Assembly (NCBI GenBank): GCA_041685115.1
Contig: JAWLGK010000001.1
Span: forward strand, 248,001-312,000
Length of the DNA: 64,000 nt
Direction: 5' to 3'
From: JALOAT01 sp041685115
GTDB taxonomy: Bacteria > Pseudomonadota > Gammaproteobacteria > Thiohalomonadales > Thiohalomonadaceae
Made by a program: the position numbers and the translations under genes. The notes below the pieces were generated by a model. It was not told the origin of the DNA. It ran no database searches and was given only the letters and a program-made list of their open reading frames with translations. Positions 19,027 through 27,622 of the stretch are shown here, one piece after another; the stretch's first letter is position 1, and each line of letters starts with the position of its first letter.

Positions 19027-20091
19027 ATGGCCCTCGTATCAATGCGCCAGTTGCTCGACCATGCCGCCGAGAACGGCTATGGCCTGCCTGCGTTCAACGT
19101 CAACAACATGGAACAGGTGCAGGCGATCATGCAGGCCGCCGACGCCGTCGACAGCCCGGTGATCCTGCAGGGTTCCGCCGGCGCCCGTAAGTACGCAGGC
19201 GAGCCGTTCCTGCGTCACCTCATCCTGGCCGCCATCGAGGCCTATCCGCACATCCCGGTCGCCATGCACCAGGACCACGGCGCCAGCCCGGCCGTGTGCG
19301 TCAACGCCATTCAGTCGGGCTTCAGCTCGGTAATGATGGACGGCTCCCTGATGGAAGACGGCAAGACCCCGTCCTCCTACGAGTACAACGTGGACGTGAC
19401 CCGTCGTGTGGTCGACATGGCGCACGCCTGCGGCGTGTCCGTGGAAGGCGAGCTGGGTTGCCTGGGCTCCCTGGAGACCGGCAAGGCCGGTGAGGAAGAC
19501 GGCCACGGCGCCGAGGGCACCCTGGACCACTCCGCCCTGCTGACCGATCCCAACGAGGCCGCCGATTTCGTCGCCAAGACCAGGGTGGATGCCCTGGCCA
19601 TCGCCATCGGCACCTCCCATGGCGCCTATAAGTTCACCAGCAAGCCCACGGGCAAGGTGCTGCGCATCGACCGCGTCAAGGAAATCCACGCGCGCATTCC
19701 TAACGTGCACCTGGTCATGCACGGTTCCTCGTCCGTGCCCGAGGATTGGCTCGCCATCATCAACCAGTTCGGCGGCGACATGGGCAAGACCTACGGTGTG
19801 CCCGTGGAAGAGATCGTGGAAGGCATCAAGAACGGCGTGCGCAAGGTGAACATCGACACCGACCTGCGCATGGCCTCCACCGGCGCCATCCGCAAGCACA
19901 TGGCCGAGGATCGCAAGAACTTCGACCCGCGCAAGTACTACAAGGAAGCCACCAAGGCCATGGCGGGTATCTGCCGCGCCCGTTACGAAGCCTTCGGCTC
20001 CGTCGGCATGGCCTCCAAGATCAAGGTCGTGTCCCTGGAGAACATGGCCATCCGCTACGCCAAGGGTGAGCTCGATCCGCAGGTGAAGTAA
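19027..20091 (+). CDS. fba: Class II fructose-bisphosphate aldolase (CbbA-type)
   Basis: This zinc-dependent aldolase forms fructose-1,6-bisphosphate, and in the CbbA subgroup also sedoheptulose-1,7-bisphosphate. The length (354) and sequence match the proteobacterial Calvin-cycle subgroup. Metal and substrate residues are seen in AMHQDHGAS, EGELGCLG, IGTSHGAYK and VMHGSSSVPE, and the phosphate-binding loop in KVNIDTDLR. It closes the tkt-gap-pgk-pyk-fba cluster, preceded by AAGGAGAATCCAC, and is followed by an intrinsic terminator. Confidence 0.96.
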   Translation: MALVSMRQLLDHAAENGYGLPAFNVNNMEQVQAIMQAADAVDSPVILQGSAGARKYAGEPFLRHLILAAIEAYPHIPVAMHQDHGASPAVCVNAIQSGFSSVMMDGSLMEDGKTPSSYEYNVDVTRRVVDMAHACGVSVEGELGCLGSLETGKAGEEDGHGAEGTLDHSALLTDPNEAADFVAKTRVDALAIAIGTSHGAYKFTSKPTGKVLRIDRVKEIHARIPNVHLVMHGSSSVPEDWLAIINQFGGDMGKTYGVPVEEIVEGIKNGVRKVNIDTDLRMASTGAIRKHMAEDRKNFDPRKYYKEATKAMAGICRARYEAFGSVGMASKIKVVSLENMAIRYAKGELDPQVK

Positions 20092-20111
20092 ACGCAGGCT
20101 GCTGAGGAAGC

Positions 20112-20143
20112 GAAAAGGCCCGGGGAATACCCGGGCCTTTTTC
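20112..20143 (+). terminator. Rho-independent terminator after fba
   Basis: AAAAGGCCCGGG, a GAATA loop and CCCGGGCCTTTTT form a stem of about 11 bp followed by a T-run, 20 nt after the fba stop. It ends the carbon-metabolism cluster. Confidence 0.93.
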
Positions 20144-20232
20144 GTTGCGCGGCGGCGGCATCGCTGCCGTCACCGCAAACAGTTGCACCGCCACCCGTTT
20201 ATGAGCGGGGCAAGGTATCCAGGTTTCGCCTG

Positions 20233-20384
20233 AATAGCTGTTCCGGCGCCCGAAACACGTGCCGTCTCGCAAAGCCGCCAAGAACGCACGAAAGGCCGAG
20301 AGAAAGTACTGGAAGATCCTGCCTCTATCCCAGCCTTGGCGTTCTCCGCGTCTTGGCGAGAGTCAATCCAGGTGTCTCGTGGTT
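20233..20384. repeat. About 150-nt dispersed fold-back element, copy 1
   Basis: It begins AATAGCTGTTCCG and ends TCTCGTGGTT. Inside, TCTCGCAAAGCCGCCAAGAA pairs imperfectly with the region around GGCGTTCTCCGCGTCTTGG. A second copy with the same ends and the same order of blocks is at 55049-55200. Together with the fba terminator it fills the 306-nt gap between the converging fba and cbbR-like genes; no gene is seen there. It resembles MITE-like intergenic repeats. Confidence 0.75.
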
Positions 20385-20397
20385 CGGAACCGTTATT

Positions 20398-21354
20398 TTA
20401 GACGGCTCCTTTCTTCTGCGCCCGCACGGTGTCGAGCTCGATTACCGCTGACGGCTTGCCGAGCAGCGCAGCTGCTTCCTCGAGCAGGAATCGCTTGAAG
20501 GCCTGCGAGACCACTGAGAGGCGCTTGCCTTTGCGGTGTACCACATACCAGTGGCGCAGGATGGGAAACTCCGCCACATCGAGGATGCACAGACGCCCGA
20601 GGGCGAGCTCCATTTCCACCGTATCACGGGACAGCAGGCCGAGACCGAGGCCAGCCTGCACGCTCTGCTTGATGGCCTCGTTGCTGCCCACTTCCATACC
20701 GGTGGTGATATGCGTGTCGTGCTGCGCGAAAAAACGCTCCATGGCGCTGCGTGTGCCTGAGCCGGACTCACGCACCAGAAAGATTTCCTTCTCCAGGCGC
20801 TTCAGCGGGATGGTTTTTTCGCCCGCCAGCGCGTGGTCGCGCGGCGCGACGATGACCAGCGGGTTCTCCATGAACGCACCCGCCTCCAGGTCCATATCGG
20901 TGGGTGGTTGGCCCATGATGACCAGGTCGACGTCGTTGTCGCTGAGCTGCTTCAGGAGCGTTTCACGGTTGGTCACATCGAGGCTGACCGTGACGCCGGG
21001 AAAGCGTGCGCAGAAGGTGCCGAGCAGCGTCGGTGCGAAGTAATTGGCGGTGGAGGCGACTGAGATCTTCAGCTTGCCGCGTTCCAGCCCCTTGAGGTTG
21101 GCCAACACCATCTCGAGTTCATCGAGTTGGTGGGTGATCTGCCGGCTGTAGTGATAGACCTCCTCGCCCGCGTCGGTCAGGTAGATCTTCTTCCCGAGCT
21201 GTTCGAACAGGCTCACGTCCAGCTGATGCTCCAGCTGTTTCACCTGCATGGAGACGGCAGGCTGGGTGAGGCAGAGTTCCTCGGCAGCCTTGGTGAAGCT
21301 GAGGTGCCGGGCGACGGCAGCAAAGACCTTCAACTGGCGAAGCGTGACATTCAT
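20398..21354 (-). CDS. cbbR: LysR-family regulator, CbbR-like
   Basis: This 318-residue LysR-type transcription factor has an N-terminal winged helix-turn-helix (LRQLKVFAAVARHLSFTKAA, then LTQPAVSMQVKQLE) and a C-terminal effector-binding domain (LKISVASTANYFAPTLLG onward). The effector domain resembles CbbR, the activator of Calvin-cycle operons that senses metabolites such as RuBP or NADPH. It converges on the tkt-fba cluster, which carries the non-Rubisco Calvin enzymes. No Rubisco or phosphoribulokinase gene is in the window. CbbR is the best guess; CysB- or NAC-like roles are less likely. Start at 21354 gives the standard LysR N-terminus. Confidence 0.75.
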   Translation of the reverse strand: MNVTLRQLKVFAAVARHLSFTKAAEELCLTQPAVSMQVKQLEHQLDVSLFEQLGKKIYLTDAGEEVYHYSRQITHQLDELEMVLANLKGLERGKLKISVASTANYFAPTLLGTFCARFPGVTVSLDVTNRETLLKQLSDNDVDLVIMGQPPTDMDLEAGAFMENPLVIVAPRDHALAGEKTIPLKRLEKEIFLVRESGSGTRSAMERFFAQHDTHITTGMEVGSNEAIKQSVQAGLGLGLLSRDTVEMELALGRLCILDVAEFPILRHWYVVHRKGKRLSVVSQAFKRFLLEEAAALLGKPSAVIELDTVRAQKKGAV

Positions 21355-21562
21355 GACTGACTTTGCCTTATGTTGATCCAAAGGTTTTTCGATGACTGCA
21401 TCCGTGCTTTCCTTTGCTCCGAATCACGCCCCACGGAATCACCCGAAGCTTTAATAAAGTAGACCATGAGCTTCCTGCGTGTTAGCCACCAAGTCTCGTT
21501 GTGCGGATGGCAGCACGGAAGGTGCTGGTTATACTCACTGCAAAGCAGCCAGGCGCCGACTC

Positions 21563-21973
21563 ATGTACAGGAATTTTCCGGTGCTCGAGAGTGAACGGGT
21601 GGTCATCAACGCACAGCGCTACAACCGGGTTCGCCTCGCGCTGGCCTGGCTGGATAACCCCGCCCGTATCGAGCTCACGGGCATGCACGATCTGGAACTC
21701 ATTCTCGACGACAAGACTTGGCTGTGCGTCGATACCGGCCTCGGCAACCTCCCGGTGCTGGCCTGGAAGGAATTCGAGATCGAGCGGCGCAATGCCTTGC
21801 ACGAGCCAGTCACCTGCCGCGTGGACTACTACAACCTGCATGCCGAGCTCATCCGGGACCGAGTCCTGGAAATCATGGACCGCCTGCTCACGGCCCGGCT
21901 GCAGCGTCGCAAACTGGGTCCGCGCGGTCAGGTGCGGCATCTGTCGGGGACCCGGCACAATCACCTTCATTGA
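21563..21973 (+). CDS. Conserved-looking hypothetical protein, 136 residues
   Basis: I do not recognise this family. The protein begins MYRNFPVLESERVVINAQRY and is soluble, with no signal peptide or membrane segment. It has a mixed alpha/beta look, with the strand-like ELILDDKTWLCVDTGLG in the middle and a basic C-terminal tail (RLQRRKLGPRGQ). Codon usage matches the neighbours. An upstream in-frame start at 21479 exists but adds a Cys/Arg-rich stretch unlike coding sequence. It is divergent from the CbbR-like gene. A short hairpin, GATAAGC-AATA-GCTTATC (21972-21989), follows the stop. Confidence 0.6.
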   Translation: MYRNFPVLESERVVINAQRYNRVRLALAWLDNPARIELTGMHDLELILDDKTWLCVDTGLGNLPVLAWKEFEIERRNALHEPVTCRVDYYNLHAELIRDRVLEIMDRLLTARLQRRKLGPRGQVRHLSGTRHNHLH

Positions 21974-22233
21974 TAAGCAATAGCTTATCCTTTCGATTAC
22001 GAATATTGAACGGCAATTATGTTTCCCCGGCCTATACTCAGGCCGTACATCCTTCACGGCGCGCCCGGGCGTACCCAGCGCCGGGCCGCCGGCCTCGGTC
22101 AAGGCGGAGGGGGGGAAACCACATGCCTCCTCTCTTCCGCCTCCCTCTTTTGTACGTTCGTGATGCGGCTCGCCGAATGTGCCACCAGGAGTGACGCGCT
22201 ACACTACGCGCCCGTTCTCCTGTAAAGCCAACC

Positions 22234-22824
22234 ATGGAACTCGCCGAGTACATCAAGAGCGTCCGCAAGGACATCGTCTTCGACGCCACCCTCCGTGACC
22301 TGCCGTTCACCTTCCATTCCACCTGGGGCGTATTTTCGCCGCGCGAAATCGACGAAGGTTCGCGCCTGCTGCTCGACCATGTGGAGGTCAAGCCGACGGA
22401 TCACTGTTTCGACCTGGGCTGCGGCTACGGTCCGCTCGGATTGACCCTTGCAAGGCTCGCCCCGCAGGGTGAGACACTCCTGGTGGACAAGGACTTCGTC
22501 GCCGTGGAGTACGCGCGCAAGAACGCTGAACGCAACCGCGTGACCAACGCGACCGCCATGTTGTCGAACGGCTTCGATCAGGTCGGCGAGCGCCGTTTCG
22601 ACCTGGTGGTCTCGAACATCCCCGCGAAGGTCGGCAAGGAGATGTTGTACATCCTGCTCTACGACGCCTACCAGCATTTGAATCCCGGCGGGCGCATTTG
22701 TGTGGTTACGATCACAGGTCTGCGCAGGTTCATCGCGCGCGCGTTCGACGAGGTGTTCGGCAATTACGAGAAGCTGAAACAGGGAAAATCCTACACCGTT
22801 GCACTGGCGCACAAGACGACTTGA
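22234..22824 (+). CDS. Class I SAM-dependent methyltransferase (RsmC-like small domain)
   Basis: The 196 residues carry a Rossmann methyltransferase core: DLGCGYGPLGL (motif I, SAM-binding), LLVDKDFVAVEYARKNAERN (motif II/III) and VVSNIPAKVG (motif IV). The overall pattern resembles the MTS domain of RsmC-type rRNA guanine methyltransferases, in which motif IV is usually NPPF/Y. Here it reads NIPA, so the substrate may not be an RNA base amino group. The start is ATG 22234. The substrate cannot be assigned. Confidence 0.8.
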   Translation: MELAEYIKSVRKDIVFDATLRDLPFTFHSTWGVFSPREIDEGSRLLLDHVEVKPTDHCFDLGCGYGPLGLTLARLAPQGETLLVDKDFVAVEYARKNAERNRVTNATAMLSNGFDQVGERRFDLVVSNIPAKVGKEMLYILLYDAYQHLNPGGRICVVTITGLRRFIARAFDEVFGNYEKLKQGKSYTVALAHKTT

Positions 22825-22869
22825 GCGTGCCCGCCATGCTGTTGCACGCCTCGTGCGCCTTCGCAGTGT

Positions 22870-22898
22870 TTATTTATTCGCAACGTTAGTTTTATACT
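22870..22898 (+). promoter_or_regulatory. Candidate sigma-70 promoter for the histone-like gene
   Basis: A TTATTT at 22870 is separated by 17 nt from TATACT at 22893, in an AT-rich patch that stands out from the GC-rich surroundings and lies about 45 nt before the start at 22943. The -35 match is weak; the -10 match is good. Confidence 0.4.
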
Positions 22899-22942
22899 CC
22901 GGCCGTCGACTCTACTTACTACAGCCGAACGAGGACGTTTCA

Positions 22943-23428
22943 ATGGCACAGAAAAAGAAGGCAGTGCGCAGGAGTGCAGCTAAGAAGGGCGCCGTGGTAA
23001 AGGCAGCTGCGATGGTTCAGGGCGGCAACAGCATGACTGATTCGGCCAAGCAGGCCGACGCCGCGATGAATGCTGCGCGCAAGGCGAACGACAAGTCCGC
23101 CGCGGCGCTCGCCAAGGTCGAGGCCAAGCTCGCCACCGCCAAGGCCAAGGCCGACAGCGCGAAGACCGCCGCCGTGCGCAAGCGTGCCCGCGCCGCCATG
23201 GCCGCTGCGCGTACCGAGGTCGCCGCCGCCCGGGCTGCCGAACGTGAAACCCGCGACGCAGTGAAGGCCGCAAGCGCATGGCTGGCCACTGTGCAGGCGC
23301 TCAACGCCCGTACCGAAAAGGCCTACAACAAGGCCCTGGCTGCGGCCGAGAAGAAGCACGCACGCAAGACGGCGCCCAAAAAGGCGACCCGTCGCCGTAC
23401 TGCGCGTCGCGTCAAAAAGGCCGCCTGA
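22943..23428 (+). CDS. Ala/Lys-rich histone H1-like protein
   Basis: This 161-residue protein consists mostly of Ala, Lys and Arg. A long middle helix (heptad-like AAALAKVEAKLATAKAKADS) is flanked by basic ends (KKKAVRRSAAKKG; KKATRRRTARRVKKAA). Such composition is typical of bacterial H1-like nucleoid proteins, which bind DNA through basic tails. The middle segment should form a coiled coil. It starts at 22943 after an ACGAGGACG sequence and is followed by an intrinsic terminator, so it is probably monocistronic. DNA binding is inferred from composition only. The tail of the adenylate kinase at 43197 has a related but more regular composition. Confidence 0.75.
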   Translation: MAQKKKAVRRSAAKKGAVVKAAAMVQGGNSMTDSAKQADAAMNAARKANDKSAAALAKVEAKLATAKAKADSAKTAAVRKRARAAMAAARTEVAAARAAERETRDAVKAASAWLATVQALNARTEKAYNKALAAAEKKHARKTAPKKATRRRTARRVKKAA

Positions 23429-23470
23429 GGTCTTGGCGACTGCAGGCCGCTGGTGCGGCAATGCCGTCGA

Positions 23471-23504
23471 GTTAAGGCGCCTTCGGGCGCCTTAACTTTT
23501 TTTG
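23471..23504 (+). terminator. Rho-independent terminator after histone-like gene
   Basis: GTTAAGGCGCC, a TTCG loop and GGCGCCTTAAC are followed by seven T. This perfect 11-bp stem with a stable tetraloop lies 43 nt after the stop codon. Confidence 0.95.
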
Positions 23505-23664
23505 CCAACCCAAGAAATTCCACGACGTTTTCCAACCGCCAGCGGTGACCGAAACCGCGTTCGCCGCCAGGGTCGGCGCCTACGTTCAACGTACTTGCCA
23601 CACCCGCGATCATCCGTGGCTGTCGCCGCGCCCTTCCGACGGTTCAGCATTCACGCGCATGCGC

Positions 23665-24744
23665 TCAAACCACATCAGCCGTGGCGACAACCGCACGCAG
23701 GCGCAGCCGTCGCTCCTGTCGACTCAGGGCCGCAAGCGCCCGTGCGGATTCATAGAACCGTTCCAGATCACCGTGCTCAAAGGCGAGCATGGCTTTGAAC
23801 CCAGGCACCAGTTCGTGATAGGTCGCGGTCAGCGCCAGGTGGGCGTTGTTGAGATCGTCGGGCAGCCAGGGATCGAACCCGTCATAACCGTCCCAGCCGG
23901 CCTTCAGGAGCTGATAATCGTTTCGTAGGTTGTCGAGGATGGTGCGCTTGCCGGCAAGCTTTTCTGCATCGGGAAGTGACTGCGCGTACAACGCGGCAAG
24001 CCGCTCGCGGGTCGACAACAACAAAGCCGATACGCTGCGCAGGCGTTCCTGGGTGCGCAGATACCGCGTGTACTGTTCGCTGCCGTGAAACCAGCGGCGC
24101 ACGCCTTCTTCCGCAACCGCCACCGCAAACGCCTCGTTGAAGGCGCTGTCACCGTGCACGTAGACCTTTTGATGGGCGAGCTCGTGGAACAGCGTGGCGA
24201 CCAGTTGCGCTTCGGGACGTTGCACCATGGTGCTGAGCAGCGGGTCGTCGAACCAGCCGAGTGTGGAGTAGGCGCTCGCTCCAAACACGTAGACATCGAA
24301 GCCGCGCCGCCGCAACCCTTCGGCGTACTGCTCGGCCTCGGCGCGGGAAAAATAACCGCGATAATTGAAGCAGCCGGCGATGGGATAACACCATTCCACC
24401 GGTTCCACCGACAGTGCGCCGGTGGCGGTCACGTTCCAGGTCACCGACGGGCGGCCCAGGTCCACGTAGCTGTCATAGCTTCGGTTGAGTGGGAGCTTGA
24501 GTTCGTCGGCGGCGAACCGACGGGCTTCGCGCGCGATGCGCAGTTTGGCTCGCACGGGCTCCGGCTCGCGCTGGTCGGCGATGACGCGTTCCAGCGGGCG
24601 CGCACGCAACATGATGTCCAGGTGTCCGCCGACGGCCTGGGAGTAGTAGCCCAGTGTGGAACAGGAGCTCAGGGCGAGAATGCCCGCCAGTGACAGGGGC
24701 ACAAACAGGAGCCGTAATCGCATCCGCCGCATGCTAGCGCGCAT
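23665..24744 (-). CDS. Predicted aminopeptidase, lipoprotein (COG4324-like)
   Basis: The 359-residue protein has a lipoprotein signal (LSLAGILALSSC; Cys in the lipobox) and is therefore anchored in the envelope. A metalloprotease motif HELAHQ is seen in LVATLFHELAHQKVYVHGD, with NEAFAVAVAEEG downstream supplying the likely third zinc ligand (Glu). This layout matches the family annotated as predicted aminopeptidase in gammaproteobacteria. Actual substrates are not known to me. Three in-frame ATGs (24744, 24732, 24723) are possible starts with no good ribosome-binding site. Confidence 0.85.
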   Translation of the reverse strand: MRASMRRMRLRLLFVPLSLAGILALSSCSTLGYYSQAVGGHLDIMLRARPLERVIADQREPEPVRAKLRIAREARRFAADELKLPLNRSYDSYVDLGRPSVTWNVTATGALSVEPVEWCYPIAGCFNYRGYFSRAEAEQYAEGLRRRGFDVYVFGASAYSTLGWFDDPLLSTMVQRPEAQLVATLFHELAHQKVYVHGDSAFNEAFAVAVAEEGVRRWFHGSEQYTRYLRTQERLRSVSALLLSTRERLAALYAQSLPDAEKLAGKRTILDNLRNDYQLLKAGWDGYDGFDPWLPDDLNNAHLALTATYHELVPGFKAMLAFEHGDLERFYESARALAALSRQERRLRLRAVVATADVV

Positions 24745-24814
24745 CGCAGGACGCAGATGCGTAACCGATCACGCCACGGCAGGCGAATGGTCTTCAAAGT
24801 CGGATTCCCGTCTT

Positions 24815-25357
24815 TCAGAACCGCCGAGCTAGCCGAGCGATCACGAAATCCATGCCCGGGTTCGGCGTTTCGAGTCCTGCATTGGAAAGATGCTGGAACC
24901 GCACACCTAACTCCCAGGCATGCCTCGCACCGATGACCGCGCCCACGCCCAGGTGGCTGCCGAACTGGTAGCTCGTGGACAGCGCACGGTCGCCGATGCG
25001 GTCATCACTCAGCACGTGTGCGCCGAGGCCGAACTCGGCATAGGGCTTCGCCCCGGGCCAGGGCATGGTGATCCTTAGCACGGGGGTGACACTGGCCTCG
25101 ACCAGTTGGTCGGTGTCGCGGCTGGCGTGGCGCATACGCCAGAGCGCCAGCCCGAATTCCCAGTGGATGTTCAAATTCCAGCCCGCCACCCCCGGCGGCG
25201 GGTCCTTCTGACGGGCGACCAGCGAGACGCGCGCCACCTCCACGTCGGCGAGACCGTCGCCGAGGCAAACGGCCAGGCCATCGATCGCCCCCGCCGCGGC
25301 CGGCATCGCCATGAGCAACAGGACAGCGGATATGCCGAGATTCCGTATGCGTTTCAT
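24815..25357 (-). CDS. pagL: Lipid A 3-O-deacylase PagL
   Basis: PagL is an outer-membrane beta-barrel esterase that removes the 3-O-acyl chain of lipid A. The 180-residue protein has a signal peptide (ISAVLLLMAMPAAAGA) and the C-terminal family signature FQHLSNAGLETPNPG, giving His156 and Ser158 of the catalytic triad. The residue 14 after the His, a Glu in Pseudomonas PagL, is Asp170 here. The start at 25357 (MKRIRN) is chosen by the signal peptide; the frame runs further upstream without similarity. Confidence 0.88.
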   Translation of the reverse strand: MKRIRNLGISAVLLLMAMPAAAGAIDGLAVCLGDGLADVEVARVSLVARQKDPPPGVAGWNLNIHWEFGLALWRMRHASRDTDQLVEASVTPVLRITMPWPGAKPYAEFGLGAHVLSDDRIGDRALSTSYQFGSHLGVGAVIGARHAWELGVRFQHLSNAGLETPNPGMDFVIARLARRF

Positions 25358-25532
25358 GTCGCTTCCGTGCGGGCTACGAGAAAAAAATAGTTGAGGTAAA
25401 TCCGGCCCTTGGGTCCTGCTCCCGCTAATGGTCACACGCGTTGTGATGCATAACCGGGAAATCAGTGAACGAAGGACTACACTCAATCGCTCGACACTCA
25501 TCCATTACCGCAACGTCTGCTGGGGAGCGTTT

Positions 25533-27509
25533 ATGGACACTTGCCGCGTCCATAAGCTGTATTTACTTGCCGTCCTGGCCTCGGTCCTTGTCGTTGGCAC
25601 GGCACAGGCGGAGGTCCGTGATGAACAGCGCCGCATGTTCCAGAGCGCACGTCATGCGCTCAAGCAGCAGGACATGCGCGCTTATCAGCGTCTTGAACCG
25701 GCCCTGCGCGAGTATCCGCTCTACCCGTACCTGCGTTATGAGGTCCTGCGCAGCCGGCTCGGCAGACTGCCGGCCGACGAGGTGCGCGCATTTCTGGACG
25801 AGTATCCCGACACCCCCCTCGCGGATCAGTTGCGTCACGCATGGCTGGCCCACTTATTCCGCCAGCGACGTTGGCTCGATTTCGAGCGCGACTACGTTCC
25901 GGGACTCGGCACCGCCTATCAGTGTCGATTCCTCTTTGCACGTCTGCAAAATGGCGCAGGGGATGCCTTGTGGCCGGAAATGGACGCCCTGTGGTTGACC
26001 GGGACCTCGCTCCCCGATGAATGCGATGCGCCCATCGCCGCCTGGCGCAAGGACGGCCAGCTGACGCGGGAAAAGGTCCTCGCTCGCATCGAACTGGCCA
26101 TACAGCGCAGCCAGGCGGGCCTGGTGCGCTATCTCACGGGCCTGTTGCCAAAGTCGGACTCGCCCTGGGTGCAGCGCTGGCATCGCGTGCAGCGTTCTCC
26201 GGCAACGGAAATCGATCGCCTCAAGGCCGAGGTGGAGCCGGCGTGGGCGGCCAGGCTGTTCAATTACGGTCTGCGCCGGCTTGCCGAACGGGATGCCGAC
26301 GCGGCGGCCAGGCGCTTTGCACGCCACACCGACTTCGAGCTTACGGTTGACCAGGTGCTCGCCATCGAGCGCGCCATCGCCGTGGGCATGGCCCTGCAGC
26401 GCCATCCCGATGCCGTCCAGTGGCTCACCCGGGTGGCGGCCGTCCTGCCTCAGGACCGCGACGTGCGCGAGTGGCGCATTCGTGCGGCGCTCTGGCAACA
26501 GGACTGGAATGCGGTGCTCACGGCCATCGCGGCGGTACCCAACGAGGAGCGGGAGTCCGAGGAGTGGCAGTACTGGACAGGCCGGGCCCTCGAGGCGCTT
26601 GGTCACAAGGATGCGGCCCAGCGACACTACGCGAACGCCGCCCAGGAGCGTGCCTTCCACGGCTTCCTGGCGGCGGCACGCCTGGGCGAGCCGCCCAACA
26701 TCGCCACGGTGCCGGTCGGCGTGACCGATCAGGCCCTCGAAGCGCTGCGCCTCGCACCAGCCATGGTGCGCGTGCGCGAGTTGCAAGCGGTGGGTATGGA
26801 CGTGCAGAGCCGCCGTGAATGGCGCGAGGCACTGGCCCGTCTGGACGAAGACGGGCTGCAGGTCGCGGCCAAACTTGCCCATGAGTGGGGTTGGTTCGAC
26901 CAGGCCATTGTCGCCCTCGGCAAGACCCGGGAACGGCGCGACCTGGAGCTGCGTTTCCCGACCCCCTATCAGGAAGAAGTGCTTGCCGCCGCAACCAAAC
27001 GCGGCGTCGACCCCGCGTTCATCTTCGCGGTCATGCGCCAGGAGAGTGCCTTCGGTGCCGAGGCTCGCTCACGGGTCGGTGCCCTCGGGCTCATGCAGCT
27101 GATGCCCGCGACCGCACGGCAGACCGCGCAGGCCCACAAGCTGCCGCTGCGCAGTCGCGCCGATATCCTCAAGGCGGATACCAACATCCGGCTCGGCACG
27201 GCACACCTGAGTGACCTGCTCGAACGCTACGAGGGTAACCGGGTGTTTGTGCTGGCCGCCTATAATGCCGGGCCGCGCCGCGTGGAACGCTGGCGCCCGG
27301 ACCACGTGCCTGTTCCAGCCGACATCTGGGTCGCCAACATCACCTTCGGCGAGACCCGCGAGTACGTGCAGCGTATCCTGACCTACACCGCCATCTATGA
27401 ATGGCGCCTCGGACGTGATATCACGCCGCTGGATGCGTGGCTGCACACCGTCGAACCCCGCTATATCCGTGAAGCGGGCCAGCTGGAGAGCGCCAACTCC
27501 CCGGGATGA
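25533..27509 (+). CDS. slt: Soluble lytic murein transglycosylase Slt
   Basis: Slt cleaves peptidoglycan glycan strands in the periplasm to give 1,6-anhydromuropeptides. The 658-residue protein has a signal peptide (LLAVLASVLVVGTAQAE), a long alpha-helical superhelical ring domain and the C-terminal SLT domain. The catalytic Glu is residue 504 in AVMRQESAFG, followed by GALGLMQLMPATA, LGTAHLSDLL and AAYNAGPRRV. Size is close to E. coli Slt70 (645). The start at 25533 lies just before the signal peptide. Confidence 0.95.
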   Translation: MDTCRVHKLYLLAVLASVLVVGTAQAEVRDEQRRMFQSARHALKQQDMRAYQRLEPALREYPLYPYLRYEVLRSRLGRLPADEVRAFLDEYPDTPLADQLRHAWLAHLFRQRRWLDFERDYVPGLGTAYQCRFLFARLQNGAGDALWPEMDALWLTGTSLPDECDAPIAAWRKDGQLTREKVLARIELAIQRSQAGLVRYLTGLLPKSDSPWVQRWHRVQRSPATEIDRLKAEVEPAWAARLFNYGLRRLAERDADAAARRFARHTDFELTVDQVLAIERAIAVGMALQRHPDAVQWLTRVAAVLPQDRDVREWRIRAALWQQDWNAVLTAIAAVPNEERESEEWQYWTGRALEALGHKDAAQRHYANAAQERAFHGFLAAARLGEPPNIATVPVGVTDQALEALRLAPAMVRVRELQAVGMDVQSRREWREALARLDEDGLQVAAKLAHEWGWFDQAIVALGKTRERRDLELRFPTPYQEEVLAAATKRGVDPAFIFAVMRQESAFGAEARSRVGALGLMQLMPATARQTAQAHKLPLRSRADILKADTNIRLGTAHLSDLLERYEGNRVFVLAAYNAGPRRVERWRPDHVPVPADIWVANITFGETREYVQRILTYTAIYEWRLGRDITPLDAWLHTVEPRYIREAGQLESANSPG

Positions 27510-27622
27510 GTCAGGACTCTTTAGGGATATTCCCTAGACAATCATCCCTGGCTTATGGTTGAGTCCAACTCGAGGACTCGAAGATCGGTTCATCCGACGC
27601 GGTTACACACCAGGGGGGAGAT

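Noticed and set aside
23850..23890. tRNA-like GGGATCGAACCC sequence
   Set aside because: It lies inside the aminopeptidase gene, and no cloverleaf or acceptor stem could be built around it.
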